Positions 12,183-24,400 of a DNA stretch of 64,000 bases are shown in pieces. The DNA is from Pelodera strongyloides. Lineage: Eukaryota > Nematoda > Chromadorea > Rhabditida > Rhabditidae. The stretch covers positions 62,001-126,000 of the forward strand of contig JAANDG010000085.1 in assembly GCA_036852015.1 (NCBI GenBank). Direction: 5' to 3'. A program made the position numbers and the translations under genes. Under the pieces are notes generated by a model. The model had not been told where the DNA came from. It searched no databases and worked only from the letters and a program-made list of their open reading frames with translations. How positions within the stretch are numbered: the stretch's first letter is position 1; every line of letters starts with the position of its first letter.

Positions 12183-14507
12183 ATGTGTGACTTCTACTCA
12201 AGGACTTTGTGAGTTTTAAAAAATTTTAATTTTTTATCAACATTCTGTTCAGTTGAGACCTAATCATTATTCATTTTGATGTTTTAAATTATTATACCTC
12301 GGTCACCTGTTTACATTTTAGAAACCCAACTTGCACGGGTACTTCCGTTGTTGCAATGCAGTATGGATCGGGAGTTGTTGTGATGTCTGATAGAGTTGTG
12401 AGCTACGGAAAGACTGCCAGATACAAGGTAAGATCTTTTTTATTTTGGTTTCATTGTATAGTACTCGAAGTGTTGGTTTTATATGCTGCCCATGTCATTC
12501 CCATTTGCTAAGCCCGATTCGAACGTTTGACTTGGTATTGGAATTGGTTATATGCTTTGCTGCTATAATTCGTGATTCGTCAATGTTTAATTATTCAGTT
12601 ATTGGCGTGCGTAGGGTTACTTTATTTGTACCAATCGATATATCGATGTTTGCAACGTTGTAAATTGCTCGTACTGAAATTGAGTTGGCTTCTCTTTAAT
12701 GTCTTAAATGTAATTGTCACAATATGTGTCTTTTAGAACTGCTCTCGTCAGTATAAAGTCAATGACAACATTCTGATTGCGTTCAGTGGAGACCACGCAG
12801 ACTTCCAATTCCTGCAGAATGTTATAGAGAGACAGGTTGGTGGTTGTGTAATGCTAATACGTTGCTGTTTCTAACAATTTTTTTTTATATTTTAACGTTT
12901 TCCATATTCGTGAATCGTGTTTCTGTCAAATAATGCTTCTGTTTGTTGTGTCCGTTGCCATTGTCTTATTTCTTTAGAAGGTGTGATTGAGCTTTGTTTC
13001 GTATTCATTTATTGCTGTGTCTATCAGAATATTCTCCATCTGAAATAGGCAATTATTGAGAACTTCTTTTGTGACGAACTAGACGTACATTCTAAAACAA
13101 AACGAACAGTTTAGGTGGCGGATTGGGACGCTATTGGACAGACGATGACACCTCGTGCCCTACACGGTTATCTCACCAGTTTGCTGTACTCACGGTTGGT
13201 TTATATATATATTTTCTTTGTTTCTTCCTTTTCCCAATAAAGTGGGCTAGTCTGGGCAAAAATAGGTCAACTCTATTATGTCGTTTCCATCTCTTTATAT
13301 TTGACTGAAATGTTTTAGTCGTTCGCGTATGAATCCGCTCTGGAACACACTTATTGTGGCTGGAGTCGAGGAGACTGATGAGGCCAAGCAACCCTTCATT
13401 GGAGTTATCACTCAGGTGGGTAGATTTCGATTGAACTGAGGTTGATTATTTGGAATATGTGGCAGGTTCTGTGTCCCAGTACCTTTAGTGCTTTTCCTTT
13501 GTTTTTTACTGTTGTACACTGATGACGTTAACATGTACGACTGTCTGCTTGCAGAAGGGCGTTGCCTACACTGTGAAGCATGTGGCGACCGGACTTGGAG
13601 CCATGCTACTCAACCAAGCAGTTGAAGACGAATTCAGAAAGAAGGTAAACGAGCTTGCCTGTGGTCTCGTATTTCACATTATATTTAATCTTTTTATTCG
13701 CTTCATTTATCGGTCTTGGTTTTCACTGTATACACATTGAGGGACATTTAGCCGTTGTGAGACACACATTGTTTTCCATTATAATGATAAGAATCAAAGT
13801 CAGTTTTATTTATTTTTGTCATTTTGTAGGGTGACCAACTGACCCGTGAGGATGCTGAGGCCGTTCTGAAGAAGGCACTCGAACTGACAATTTACCACGA
13901 CTGCACAGCTGATAACCAGTTTGAATTGGGTGTTGTTGATGCCGAAACCGGAGTCACTCTTGGAAAGGAGGTGGGCTTATTTGGAATACATAATCTTCTT
14001 TTCTGAATCTTTGTTTTATTTGCTTAGGGCCATTAGTGTGTTCTTGCTCTTTTCCCTCCCTCCTCGTCAGCGTCTTTTGCTTCTCTTTTTGGCTCATATT
14101 GTAATTAAACAAATGGTCGCAAACTTTGTTCACGGGTATGTAATTCCAAAGAACTTTCTCTCGGTTGTAATAAGATTTTATTTGTTTTTCATTAAACGGT
14201 TCTCAATGATTTCTCCTACAGCAAGAGCAGTTCATGAGTTGTTGACATTACGTACGTGAAATGATCTCTTTTCGCGAAGTAAAGTGTGTTTCTTACTGTA
14301 ACAGATTTCCTGTCTATCCCTATTCTCCTTTTCGGCATATTGTTGTGCACTGTTAGTTATGATCGTTTTCTTCACAAGTGTCAGTATTTTTTATCTAATC
14401 CAATCAAATATTAGAGTTTACTTTTTATTCCTTATTAATAATTATCATTTCAGGAACACGTGATCGGTGATTGGGCTATTGCCGAGGCCAACTGCCAATA
14501 TGAATAA
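12183..14507 (+). CDS. psmb4: 20S proteasome subunit beta-7 (PSMB4/pbs-7 type)
   Basis: This is a structural, non-catalytic beta subunit of the 20S core. Eight exons join in frame to 230 codons: 12183-12208, 12322-12427, 12737-12835, 13115-13194, 13319-13415, 13555-13644, 13830-13970, 14454-14507. Recognition rests on [12 protein letters not shown] (mature N-terminus expected at Thr16), the [11 protein letters not shown] strand, the [20 protein letters not shown] segment and [12 protein letters not shown], all characteristic of beta-7 rather than other beta subunits. The region before the TGT motif is only about 15 residues, much shorter than the roughly 45-residue human propeptide. The start is the only ATG in frame in the first exon and is 3 nt after an acceptor-like TTTCAG. 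An AATAAA lies 109 nt past the stop. Confidence 0.95.
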
Positions 14508-14989
14508 ACTGCGACGGACCGTTCTTCTTGTAATTAATTGATCCCCGTGACTACTGGTTACTGTATAATTTATTTACTGAATTTAATTTATTCATGCAGT
14601 GTAATTGTTCTATTGAATAAAATATTTGTAATCGAACGTTGAATTACTGATGGATATGTTTCCTTACATTTCTTGGGAATATCTGTGGCTTTGATAATTC
14701 TTTCTTTTCTGTTTTGAATGCGAATCCGGAGAAAAGTTTTGGGTGCGTTTGGTGTGGCATGGGGGAAAACTGCTTTCCATATTGTTTTGCTAGAAGTAGG
14801 AAACACAGCGCGCTAGTATAAGGCGATATGTGTGAAGCTGGATAATTAGAGTTACAAGCAAATGCATCATTCATAAGCACTTCAAATGCATCATTCATAA
14901 GCACTTGGAATAGGAAGTAACGTGCGTTTCGTCGTTAAAAGGCCACCATATGAACCGCTTTTCGTGAATAATAACTGTTTAGATCAGAT
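14508..14989 (+). other. PSMB4 3' UTR and gap before CIAO1
   Basis: AATAAA at 14616-14621 is the likely PSMB4 polyadenylation signal. A 17-nt segment, aaatgcatcattcataa, occurs twice near 14859-14901. No coding exon is seen. An acceptor-like TGTTTAG ends at 14982, 7 nt before the CIAO1 ATG. Confidence 0.6.
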
Positions 14990-17696
14990 ATGGTATCAGT
15001 TGAAGAGCTCTCTGTGTTGAGGATAGGTCCTTTGGAAGGCGAAAACCGGCAGTGGTGTGTTACCTGGAACCATAACGGAACATTGCTTGCAAGTTGTGGA
15101 GAGGACAAGGCTGTGAGAGTGTGGAAGAAATTGAATAGTTGGTTTCATTCTATTCATTTCTTTATAGGGGACTAAATGATGCATAACAGGAGTGAACCTT
15201 TGGTAGAAAAATAAATAGAGGGTTATTGTTCAGTCCCATGAGCTGAAGAAAGAGTGCGATGTAATCAGTTATACTGCCGCTATCGGGGTGGTATTGGTGG
15301 AAACAGTTTGTAACATGCTGCAACTTTTTTTTTGTTAAAATTTTGCAAAACAAAGCATTCCAGATGCTCCCTACCTGGAGCGAGCATCAGTAATTGATGG
15401 ATCCCACAACAGAGCCATTAGATCGGTATCGTTCTCCAACTCTGGTCGATATTTGGTGTCAGCGAGCTTCGATGCAACTGTCGTAGTCTATCAAAGAGAA
15501 GAGCAAGTTTCATAGTTTCATTACTTATTTTTCATTCTAGTTGTGGAACTGTAGCAGCTCATTTGCACCGCGATACGCAGAAGCGTAATAACACCCAATT
15601 CTGATATGAATGTGTATCAACTTTTGTTTTAGCGGCGAGTTTGAAGAAGTGAACAAATTGGAGGGACACGAATCCGAGGTGAAGGCAGCTGTTTTCTCCC
15701 CTTCTGATGAATTCCTGGCCACTTGTAGTCGGGATAAGAGCGTCTGGTTCTGGCAAAGTACGGTATTTTTTGTATTCATATGAATACAACTTAACTAGCG
15801 CAAACCATTATATTCACGCACAATAAGGATGAGTCCAGTTACAGTAGTTGTAATTACTCATTAGTAATAATTATGTGCCCATGTCATATTCTTGACTTTT
15901 GTACAAGGTAACTTGAGAAGTTAAGGCCAGTCTTACCTTTACCTTTAGCTTTGAATCAAATTGAACATAAAAGAAAAGCCTCTTTCTTTTTCAGTGGACG
16001 AAGACGAGGATTTCCAAGTGTGTTCAGTGTTACAACCACATTCACAAGATGTGAAGACTGTTGTGTGGCATCCATATGAACAGGTAGGATAGGACTTGCT
16101 GATAGAACTGCGGTTAACCCTGAATGATATTTAGGATTTGCGCAGTCATAGGTCGTATACTCCAAGTCGAAAATTCGTACTTACTACTTACACAAGCGAG
16201 TGACCAGAGTACCAGAGATCACAGTTGCGGTAGGGTACATTGCTTTGTCGCGCAAGTGAACAATTCCTGGGATTTGTATTATTTCGGTAACTATGCCTTT
16301 GCAGCTCCTCGTTTCGTGCAGTTATGATTCGTCCATCCGTTTCTACAAATTTGATGGAGATGATTGGATTACACAGCAGAAAATTGATCAGGTATGACTT
16401 TGCGGAAACAGTTACAGATATCTATACCCAATCCCTTGGCATGAACACTAGAATAGAAATTGTTATCAAAAACAAATTGCTACCCTTTGTTATTCACCAG
16501 AAGTGTTCAGCAATTGCCGACAGTAAAGTAACTTTATAACGACGTGTTTTAACGATGCATTATATTTGGTGCGCTAGGTTACACATGTTTAAATCTGACC
16601 TTGCTTAGGCTCACGAGGGAACCGTATGGAGTGCGGCGTTCGATGGACAGGGAAATCGCCTTGTTACAGTTGGTGAAGATCATGCCATTCAGGTGAGCAT
16701 TACTTGTTGTTAATTACAGCTACACCTTCATGTGAGTGTGAGTCCTCAGAGCTTGTCTTGTGTAAGTGAAGTGATCACTTACAATTAGGCCGTGTTAGAT
16801 TTATGTGTATTTTCCTTGTCAAAACGCCAATTTGTCTGTTTGGGGTTGTCAACTGAATCTCCTTTAGTTATGGAGACGTTCGTCTCTGGAAGGCGAAGCA
16901 GTGAATAGCAAGTGGGAGAAAGTGGCACGACACGTGGTGGAGGACCTGAGGTGGCCATTCTACAGTGTGTCTTGGGGAGCACAAAATGGACTGATCGCAG
17001 TTGCCGCAGGAGATCGAACTATACGGTAGAGCTTTGTTATCTTATGTATTCAATTAAAGTACTACTACATACTTGCTTTTGTAGGTTGTAGGTACTACTA
17101 GTCTTTCGAGTTGATCATCAGATGATGAGTCGACGCTGTCTGTTTCTTCAAGTAACTAATGATAAAGTGATTAAACCCATTTTAATAATAAATTTGTTCT
17201 CAAAGTACAACAAGTGTTACTTCTAGGCTCTTTTCCGTTGAGAAAACGGAATGTGAGGAGAATTTCATTCCACTGCAGACGATTCGACAACACGATGGTG
17301 ATGTAAACTGCGTAGCTTGGTGGGTCCTTCGAATGTTTAGAGGAGAAGAGTTTAGTTAGATGTACAGTCGTTTTGGATTATGTTTAAAAATGTATGTGCA
17401 TAATTTTTGTAAACGTACGTAAGTTTCCATTTAAACTTGCGCCTGTGTTTTTTGTAACAAACCTGTCCCCAAGTACTCAATGAACTTTTACTAGCTAATT
17501 GGTGCATCAGTACATGAAAGGATTACTATGACTCATTGTCATTGCGCAGTATTGCGTAATCGGTTAACTAGTTGTAGTCACACAATGTTTTTCAATTCTG
17601 ATCCTTTTTTGTTTGTTCAGGAATCCAGTCGACAACCAAATTCTGGCGAGTGCATCCGATGATGGGACAATACGTTTGTTTAACATTACAATGTAG
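14990..17696 (+). CDS. ciao1: CIAO1/Cia1, cytosolic Fe-S assembly WD40 protein
   Basis: CIAO1 is the propeller scaffold of the CIA targeting complex, which delivers 4Fe-4S clusters to cytosolic and nuclear apo-proteins. Nine exons give 332 codons (human about 339): 14990-15137, 15364-15502, 15633-15757, 15995-16083, 16305-16391, 16609-16692, 16868-17025, 17227-17319, 17621-17696. WD blades are visible throughout, for example [79 protein letters not shown] and [20 protein letters not shown]. The [12 protein letters not shown] and [13 protein letters not shown] stretches are typical of CIAO1. Intron 2 uses a GC donor (GCAAGT at 15503); with any nearby GT donor the frame would break. Confidence 0.95.
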
Positions 17697-18454
17697 TTGC
17701 CAGAACAGATCTGGAGTGGTTAGTTGTTTTTCTATTGTTATGTAGGTAATAAGTAGTATGCATTTTTGTATTGCAGTTTTAGGCAGTAACTTATGATTTA
17801 GTAGAATTTTATGTGAATTTGTTATAGTATGTTGAACGGTGTTCCATTGATAGTTTGTTGTTGTTGTAGTTGAAATGCGTTATCTATTGTTCTTTTGATG
17901 GCTTGAAATACTACTGTTGATAGGTAATTGTATAAATGCCAAGCGAAGTACGAACATTCGTATGTTTGCCTTTTTCGTGTTTTAACCTGTCCAGATGAAC
18001 TTGTCCAGTTTTGACAAAATGAAAACATTCAGTTATTTGTTTCGTAACTTTGCACATTCATTGACTATCTGTGATCTTTTCTGTGTTTTTCGATAAATTT
18101 CCATTCTTGCACCGTGTTTTATTGCCGCTTAAGGTGCATTAGTGCCTACAAATTGTATCGTAGTTTTTGGTTTTACCCAATGTACTCGGATATGTAATTC
18201 ACATTCAGCTGCTAAGTCCCGGCTCTTTTGACTTTGTATCTGCGCTTTTTGCTCGCTAGATTCTTCGCGCTAAGTTAGTCAGACAAAATTATAGCCATCG
18301 CTTAGTTGAGGGTTTCTTCTGTATTTTGAAATCTCGTATACATTGCTTGCTCTCTCCACTGACATTTTACCATAACTTTCTTTTGTTTCCGTTTTATGAA
18401 AATTTGTAAATTATCTTTCTTTTAGGTTTACAAGTTATTTCAGTCAATTTATGG
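17697..18454 (+). other. CIAO1 3' UTR and gap before RdRP gene 1
   Basis: This is 758 bp of T-rich non-coding sequence. I see no exon or clean AATAAA. The acceptor TTATTTCAG ends at 18443, 11 nt before the chosen RdRP start. Confidence 0.5.
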
Positions 18455-21400
18455 ATGGAAAACACGTGTGAAAAGGTTCGTTTGTTTTTCGTTAACTCTT
18501 TATTGTGACAAATCGTTTTTGTTGTCCAGAGATAGCAGTATCATTTGTTTCCACAGTACCCTCAACTATGTTCATGTTTCAGCGGTTGACATTTCGTGTA
18601 AATTGGAATAAACCTTCCCCTCCCACTCCCGTATTGGAAAAGCAACTTCGTGATGCATTCGACTTCGACAATTCTGAGGTTTGTTTTTTTGCAATTGTGA
18701 TACTTTGTGATAATCAGAAGAACTGGAAAAGAGTGTCTTTTGTTTTTACGCACATAGTTCGATAGTAAGGTTCGACTATATAACGAACATTCAATTGATC
18801 GGCGCCCGGAAGCGATGTCATGTTTTCTGTTAATATAAGCAAATTTCAGAATCCGAATTCACACCTTTTTCAATGTGTTTCCCGATCGCGAAGTCACACC
18901 TTTTTGAATGAGTTTTTCGAAAATGAAGCAGATGTGCACAAGGTGCATTCCACTTATGAGGAGGAAGAAATGGAAATACTTTTTACGGTAAGAATATCAG
19001 TTTTTGGAAAACAAGCCGTGCTTAACTTTGCTACAAGAACCCTATACTTTCTTGTTGTTCCGAATTCTGAGGTGGAGCAGAGGTACCGTCTGCTGTGTTG
19101 AATTCTCTGAGCTCCGTGTGCTAATTGTAGTGTTAGTTTCAGATTCCAGCATCCACACAAAGTTGACCTAGAAGTCTAGAAGCTGAGCACAGATCAACTA
19201 TGCTTGCTGAATTACTATCACACTTGTATGTGATGTGCTGTTTAGTCGCGACCCGCCTCGAAGCACTTTTTCATCTCCGACTTGTTCCAACTACTATCTT
19301 CTATTCCTTCTCGCTGTAACATGGAACTTCGTCCCCGAATTACACCTCCACACGAGGCTTTTGTGAATTGTGTCATGTAAGTGCTTTTCCCCTTCCGTGA
19401 TCTATCAATACAGCCCTTTTCAGCACTTTTCAGTTAAAGCGAAATACCAGCCGGTTTTTGAAACGCATCTCAAATATCTGCATTCTTATGCAGTTATGCT
19501 AAGTGGGGTCTATGTTTTATTCTAATTTATGCTCATTACGCGTATGAAGCATAATAAAGCAGGGGTACTCGATGCGTTTCAAAAACCGGACGGTAGATCG
19601 CTTTAACAGCTCATAAGTTGTGTAATAACGCCTTAGAATTAGCCTTAAAATAGTAAACCATGGTCATAACTGAAAATACCGATTAGTGTTCCATCTAACA
19701 GCTTCCCATTTGACCATATTTTAGAACTGAATCGTCTGAGATGAAGTGTCGTGCAGTTTACTTTGGCAATTTTGTGCAAATGAGCGACTGTGGATTACTT
19801 GTGCATTATGAGGCGAGGCATTTGCATTTATCTTTTATTGGCATTTTACGGTTTATATTATATTTGTTGTTTGTAGTTGTTGTGATGTGTACCAATTGTA
19901 ATAATTATGTGAGAAGTGAGTGAGCAGATGTTAGTGGAGTACATTCTTTGTGAATAAAAGAAGAATGTTCCAGGTATCCTTTCGAGGACGAGAACAATCA
20001 ATGTCGCAGATGAATGCTTCATTTGTGCATGATCAGAGCTATTTGGTTGTTCGTTTCGACAATTATGAGGAGACGACGCGACGCAGCTTTCTGCCGCAAA
20101 GAGCAAACCAAATGCCCCATGCGAATGACATAACTCTTGGTATGTCTTTTATGTCATGTACAAGGCATTACATGGATTACTGAGTTGCCAACAACTGAAC
20201 TTCTGATTGCTGACGACTGATACGGTTGATGTCATATGAGATTAACAGATTGGTTTATAGATACTTCCAGTTTGGTGGGCATTCTTGTTTGTTAACTATT
20301 AGCTCTGAACACACGACCAATCATTTTCAGATGGGTTTCGGTCGTCAACAACACGCGAATTGGTCTCATATAGTTTGAAGGTAGGTGCTACGTGTAATTC
20401 ATACCATTTGGACGTATGTCATTTGCACTTTGTATGGAATTCGTTGCATCATAACTGCATCTATTTAGTCTATGTGTTTTCAGGTTTTCTACAAGCAAAT
20501 TGTCAGAATTGTTGTCGATAATGTGGAGTTAACAGATACCAAGCAAATGGGTATGTTTCGTTAGGATAGGGTTCTTATGTGCCAAATATGGGCATGAGGT
20601 CATACTTCACTGTGGACCTTTAATATAAGATTGAATGTGAACTTCATGATGCAAATTGCATGATTTCAGGTTTGATTTCAGGTTCTTCCATGATTTCAGG
20701 TGTGCGTGGACTGTCTGGATGTTCCCTTGCGTATCGAAAGGAAAACGGTCCCATTCGGATCCATCTCGTTGTTCAGAATCCAGTCCTAATATACAGAAAA
20801 AGCGGTGTAAGTGTAAGTTTAGAAAGTGTTGTTAGTTTACTTCAAATATTTCTGTCTTGCCTATGTATATCCATGTTTTATGTAAATTGATGTCGATATG
20901 CTGTTCAGAAACGGGGAAGACAATGTGAGGACGAGGGATGGAGATACATGACTATTAATCGCGGAAGATCTTCGGACGAGCGACCCGGTGGAAGTATTCT
21001 GTCGGACTGTCGTGTGTTTACCATAGAACTCGACGGGGTTGGTCTTTCCGTGTATGTAGTTCTAGCACCTCATTTTTGAATACTTTGCTCTATATAATGT
21101 GAAACTTATTTTGATTTAGTGTCTACGTCTAGTGTGAAACTCTGAGCGTTTGGAAACTGCGTGTGTGCGTGTTGTCCAGGGACATATGAGGACTAGTGCC
21201 TTTGCATTGTATTAATTATGTTGTCTACTTTCTTTTGTTTATTCTCAGGAAGATATCTCAAAGGTGACACTGTATGAGATTCTCGGCGCTATACAGCACC
21301 GGCATCGTATCCCGATTCAGTTTGCGAGAATGGAGTCGTGCTCTTATATCCTATCCAATACCAGGTAACTTGAAAATGTTTGAAGTCGTTATTTTCCAAT

Positions 21401-24400
21401 ACAATTTGGAGGTGTCGCGGTAGGACGGGGTACTGTAGCATATTATTTCTAGTCCAAGCAAACTTTAGTGAAGTTACTTTATTTAATAGTCTATCGTTTA
21501 GTCCGCATTCCTACTACTTTCCCTTCTCGGATCCAAATACAATCGATCAGATCAGACAGGTTCGTTCCTTAGATTTTAAGATGAATGATTGTTTTTTTTT
21601 ACTTTGAGGATTTCCTTTCCATCCTGACATAACGTAAAATACGCACAACCCACCCCTGGGTTGGATGAAGCTGTCTCCTTGATCGTAAACTTATTTTAAT
21701 GAAAATTGTCAATGCTAGTGCTAAGCAAGCGTACCGCATACCGCCTAAATGGTTGTGTGCCCTGATCCTCGTGCTATCTTGTGCCTCTATATCAATTCTT
21801 TAGGTTATGTGGGGTAGTTCGGAATGTTGGTCGGAAGAGCGAAAACGTGCAATGTTTCCCCTCTTTTACTTGATCGAATGTCTTCTGAGTAGAGGATGCG
21901 TTGTCAAGGTAAGTCATTAGAATTAGAAGGTTTGAGTGTCTCTTTACTTTGGTAATCGTTATCTTGGATGGATCGTTTTGATAGTTTTGTAAAGAATCCA
22001 TGAGCGTAGCGTTGTACAATTTGCTGATCTAACAGCTTGATGATGTACTTAGTTTATTTAGTCATGATTTCAGGATCAAATCTGTCTCGGTGCGTTGTTT
22101 TTCTGGAGGTTCTTTGACCCAGTACTGCGATGTTATCAGAAAGATCCTGTGGTGGGTTTTCTTTCTATTTTGGTAGTCTATTCATAGTTTTCGTTATTTC
22201 TTGCAACCTTCCTTTCACTTTTATGTATGCAATTGCTCTTCTTGGTTAGGGTACGTTTCAATTACAATAAGTGAAGCAATTACTGCAAATTACTTGTGTC
22301 CCAATTTCAATTTCCAGTACAGTTTCGCATCATTCTGATTGTTAGAATTAATCTACATGTGTTATTGCAGCATTGTCAGCATGTGCTGGAGAGACTGATC
22401 GACCTGGTATCCAATATCAACATCAATGTGGATCTCTGTCGTACTTTCACTTATCTGGTACCTGCATTTCGCAATGTTTCTTGATTATGACTTGTATATT
22501 ACGTAGACTTTGGTTTTGAATGAAATTAGGTAGTCTCGACCTGGTGTCCAACCACTGTCTTGTGGTTATATTAAGTTTTACAACAGCTGATTTATGATAT
22601 TTTTGAACATTTTGGTGTGGGAGTCCGGGACGATTTTGGTCTCACTGTTTTTATTGAAGGAACATGAGTCGGACGACTGGGTCAATGAAATGGAGCAACT
22701 TTTGGCGGAACAGGACTATGTCAAAGTGCGCAAGGTAGTTAATGCCCGTGTTTCATGCTAATTCCTTCATTCTTCTTTGTTATGTGACTTTTACTACTGC
22801 TCTATGTAGTGGAATGAAAATATTGAACACGCTCAGTGCGGTTTGTTTTGCTTAGGGGCGGAAATAGAATGTACCAGTGATGCATGTCACACGCATATGT
22901 AAATTTAAGTTGATGCGTGTTTTTATGCCCATGCCCAGAAATTTCTTATAGGTGCTGATTACTCCGACACGGATTCTGTTCCTCACTGCAGAAGATATGA
23001 TGGGCAATCTGATCATCAGGAAATTTGGAGGAAGCGGGGGAAATGACATCATCAGGGTATCATTCAGGTAGGACACTTCTGCTATCTCTTCCGTTTCTAT
23101 GCGTTCGTGGGCCGTTAGAGCGTCCAGTGATTAATATAATGCTTTAAAGTTTTCTTTAATATGTGTTCGACACTTGCTTATTGTTAACAATACTTGTCGT
23201 ATATGATGGGTGCAGACTACACAGACAGTGATAGTACTTGTTAGTTTCCTTTAATTGTTATACTTTTCGTGTAATTCTGATTTGTCCCTATTGCAGAGAC
23301 GACGACAACACCCAAATGAGATTCAGTAGCTTGGGAGATCTGATGGCGGACCGTGTGAAAGACATTCTGGAAGGCGGAATTTACGTTGGTGGTGGGCTCT
23401 TTCGTCTAATATTTGTATGCGCGAGATAATGAAATGAATGTTTATCATTCCTATAGCAATGTTGTGTTTTTTATTGGCCTGGCAAAAATGGTAATAATTA
23501 TTTCATTGTGTGTAACTACGGTAACGCGTGGGTGGTCTCTCTACCGTTGGAGAGGGGATAACTCACTTTATTTTGAATAAGTGCGTTTTCAGTTTTCACA
23601 TCAAAAATCCTCCTAGGTCTGCGGAAGAATATTTAGCCTCACGGGTCAACGTATACCTTGACATTTTGCAATTTAGGTCTTGAATACTCGTACCTCGGCA
23701 ACTCAAATTCACAACTCCGCGATCATGGATGCTACTTTTTGAGGGGAGACGATTTTAAGACGAGGTGAGTTTATCTGTCCCTTGTATTTCCAGTTACAAA
23801 GCGGCCCGTTGCTGGTTTCTTTCGTGGCTTTTCTTGTGAAATAGTGCAACATTTTGCTTTCAAGGTTTCTGATCAATCTTCTGGGAAATTTCCGGGAACT
23901 CGACGAAAGTATCCCCAAGATTGTGTCGCGAATTGGAATGTACTTTACTCAAAGTCGGGTTGGTTCGTTTTCGTTGTGTCAGCGTGCGAAAGCGAGCAAC
24001 CAAGCGACTTTTTGGGTATTGCTATTTATTTGCTACATTAGTATGTTTGTTATGTTCAGTTATGTTGTTGTTAATGCAATAGTAAGTTAGGGGAAAGCCT
24101 AAAGTTGAACACGTAGTGTTTTTTTTTGTGAGAAATGTGTTCGCATATTGTGTTGAAGTTTTAGTGCGTGATGCTTCCGCTGCCGGATCGTTGGTATCGA
24201 GAGGATCCGGATCCAGATCTTATTGGAGGAAATGACCGGAATGGAAAACCCTACATTTTTAGGTAATTATCTTGATATTTGTAATTGTGTTTTCCCTTCC
24301 TCTTCCAAAATTTCATAACTACAAATGTGCAACTTTTACCTATTTTCGTCATCATCTAACTGTACTGTATTTGGGTACTGTACTTACACTTGTGGAAACG

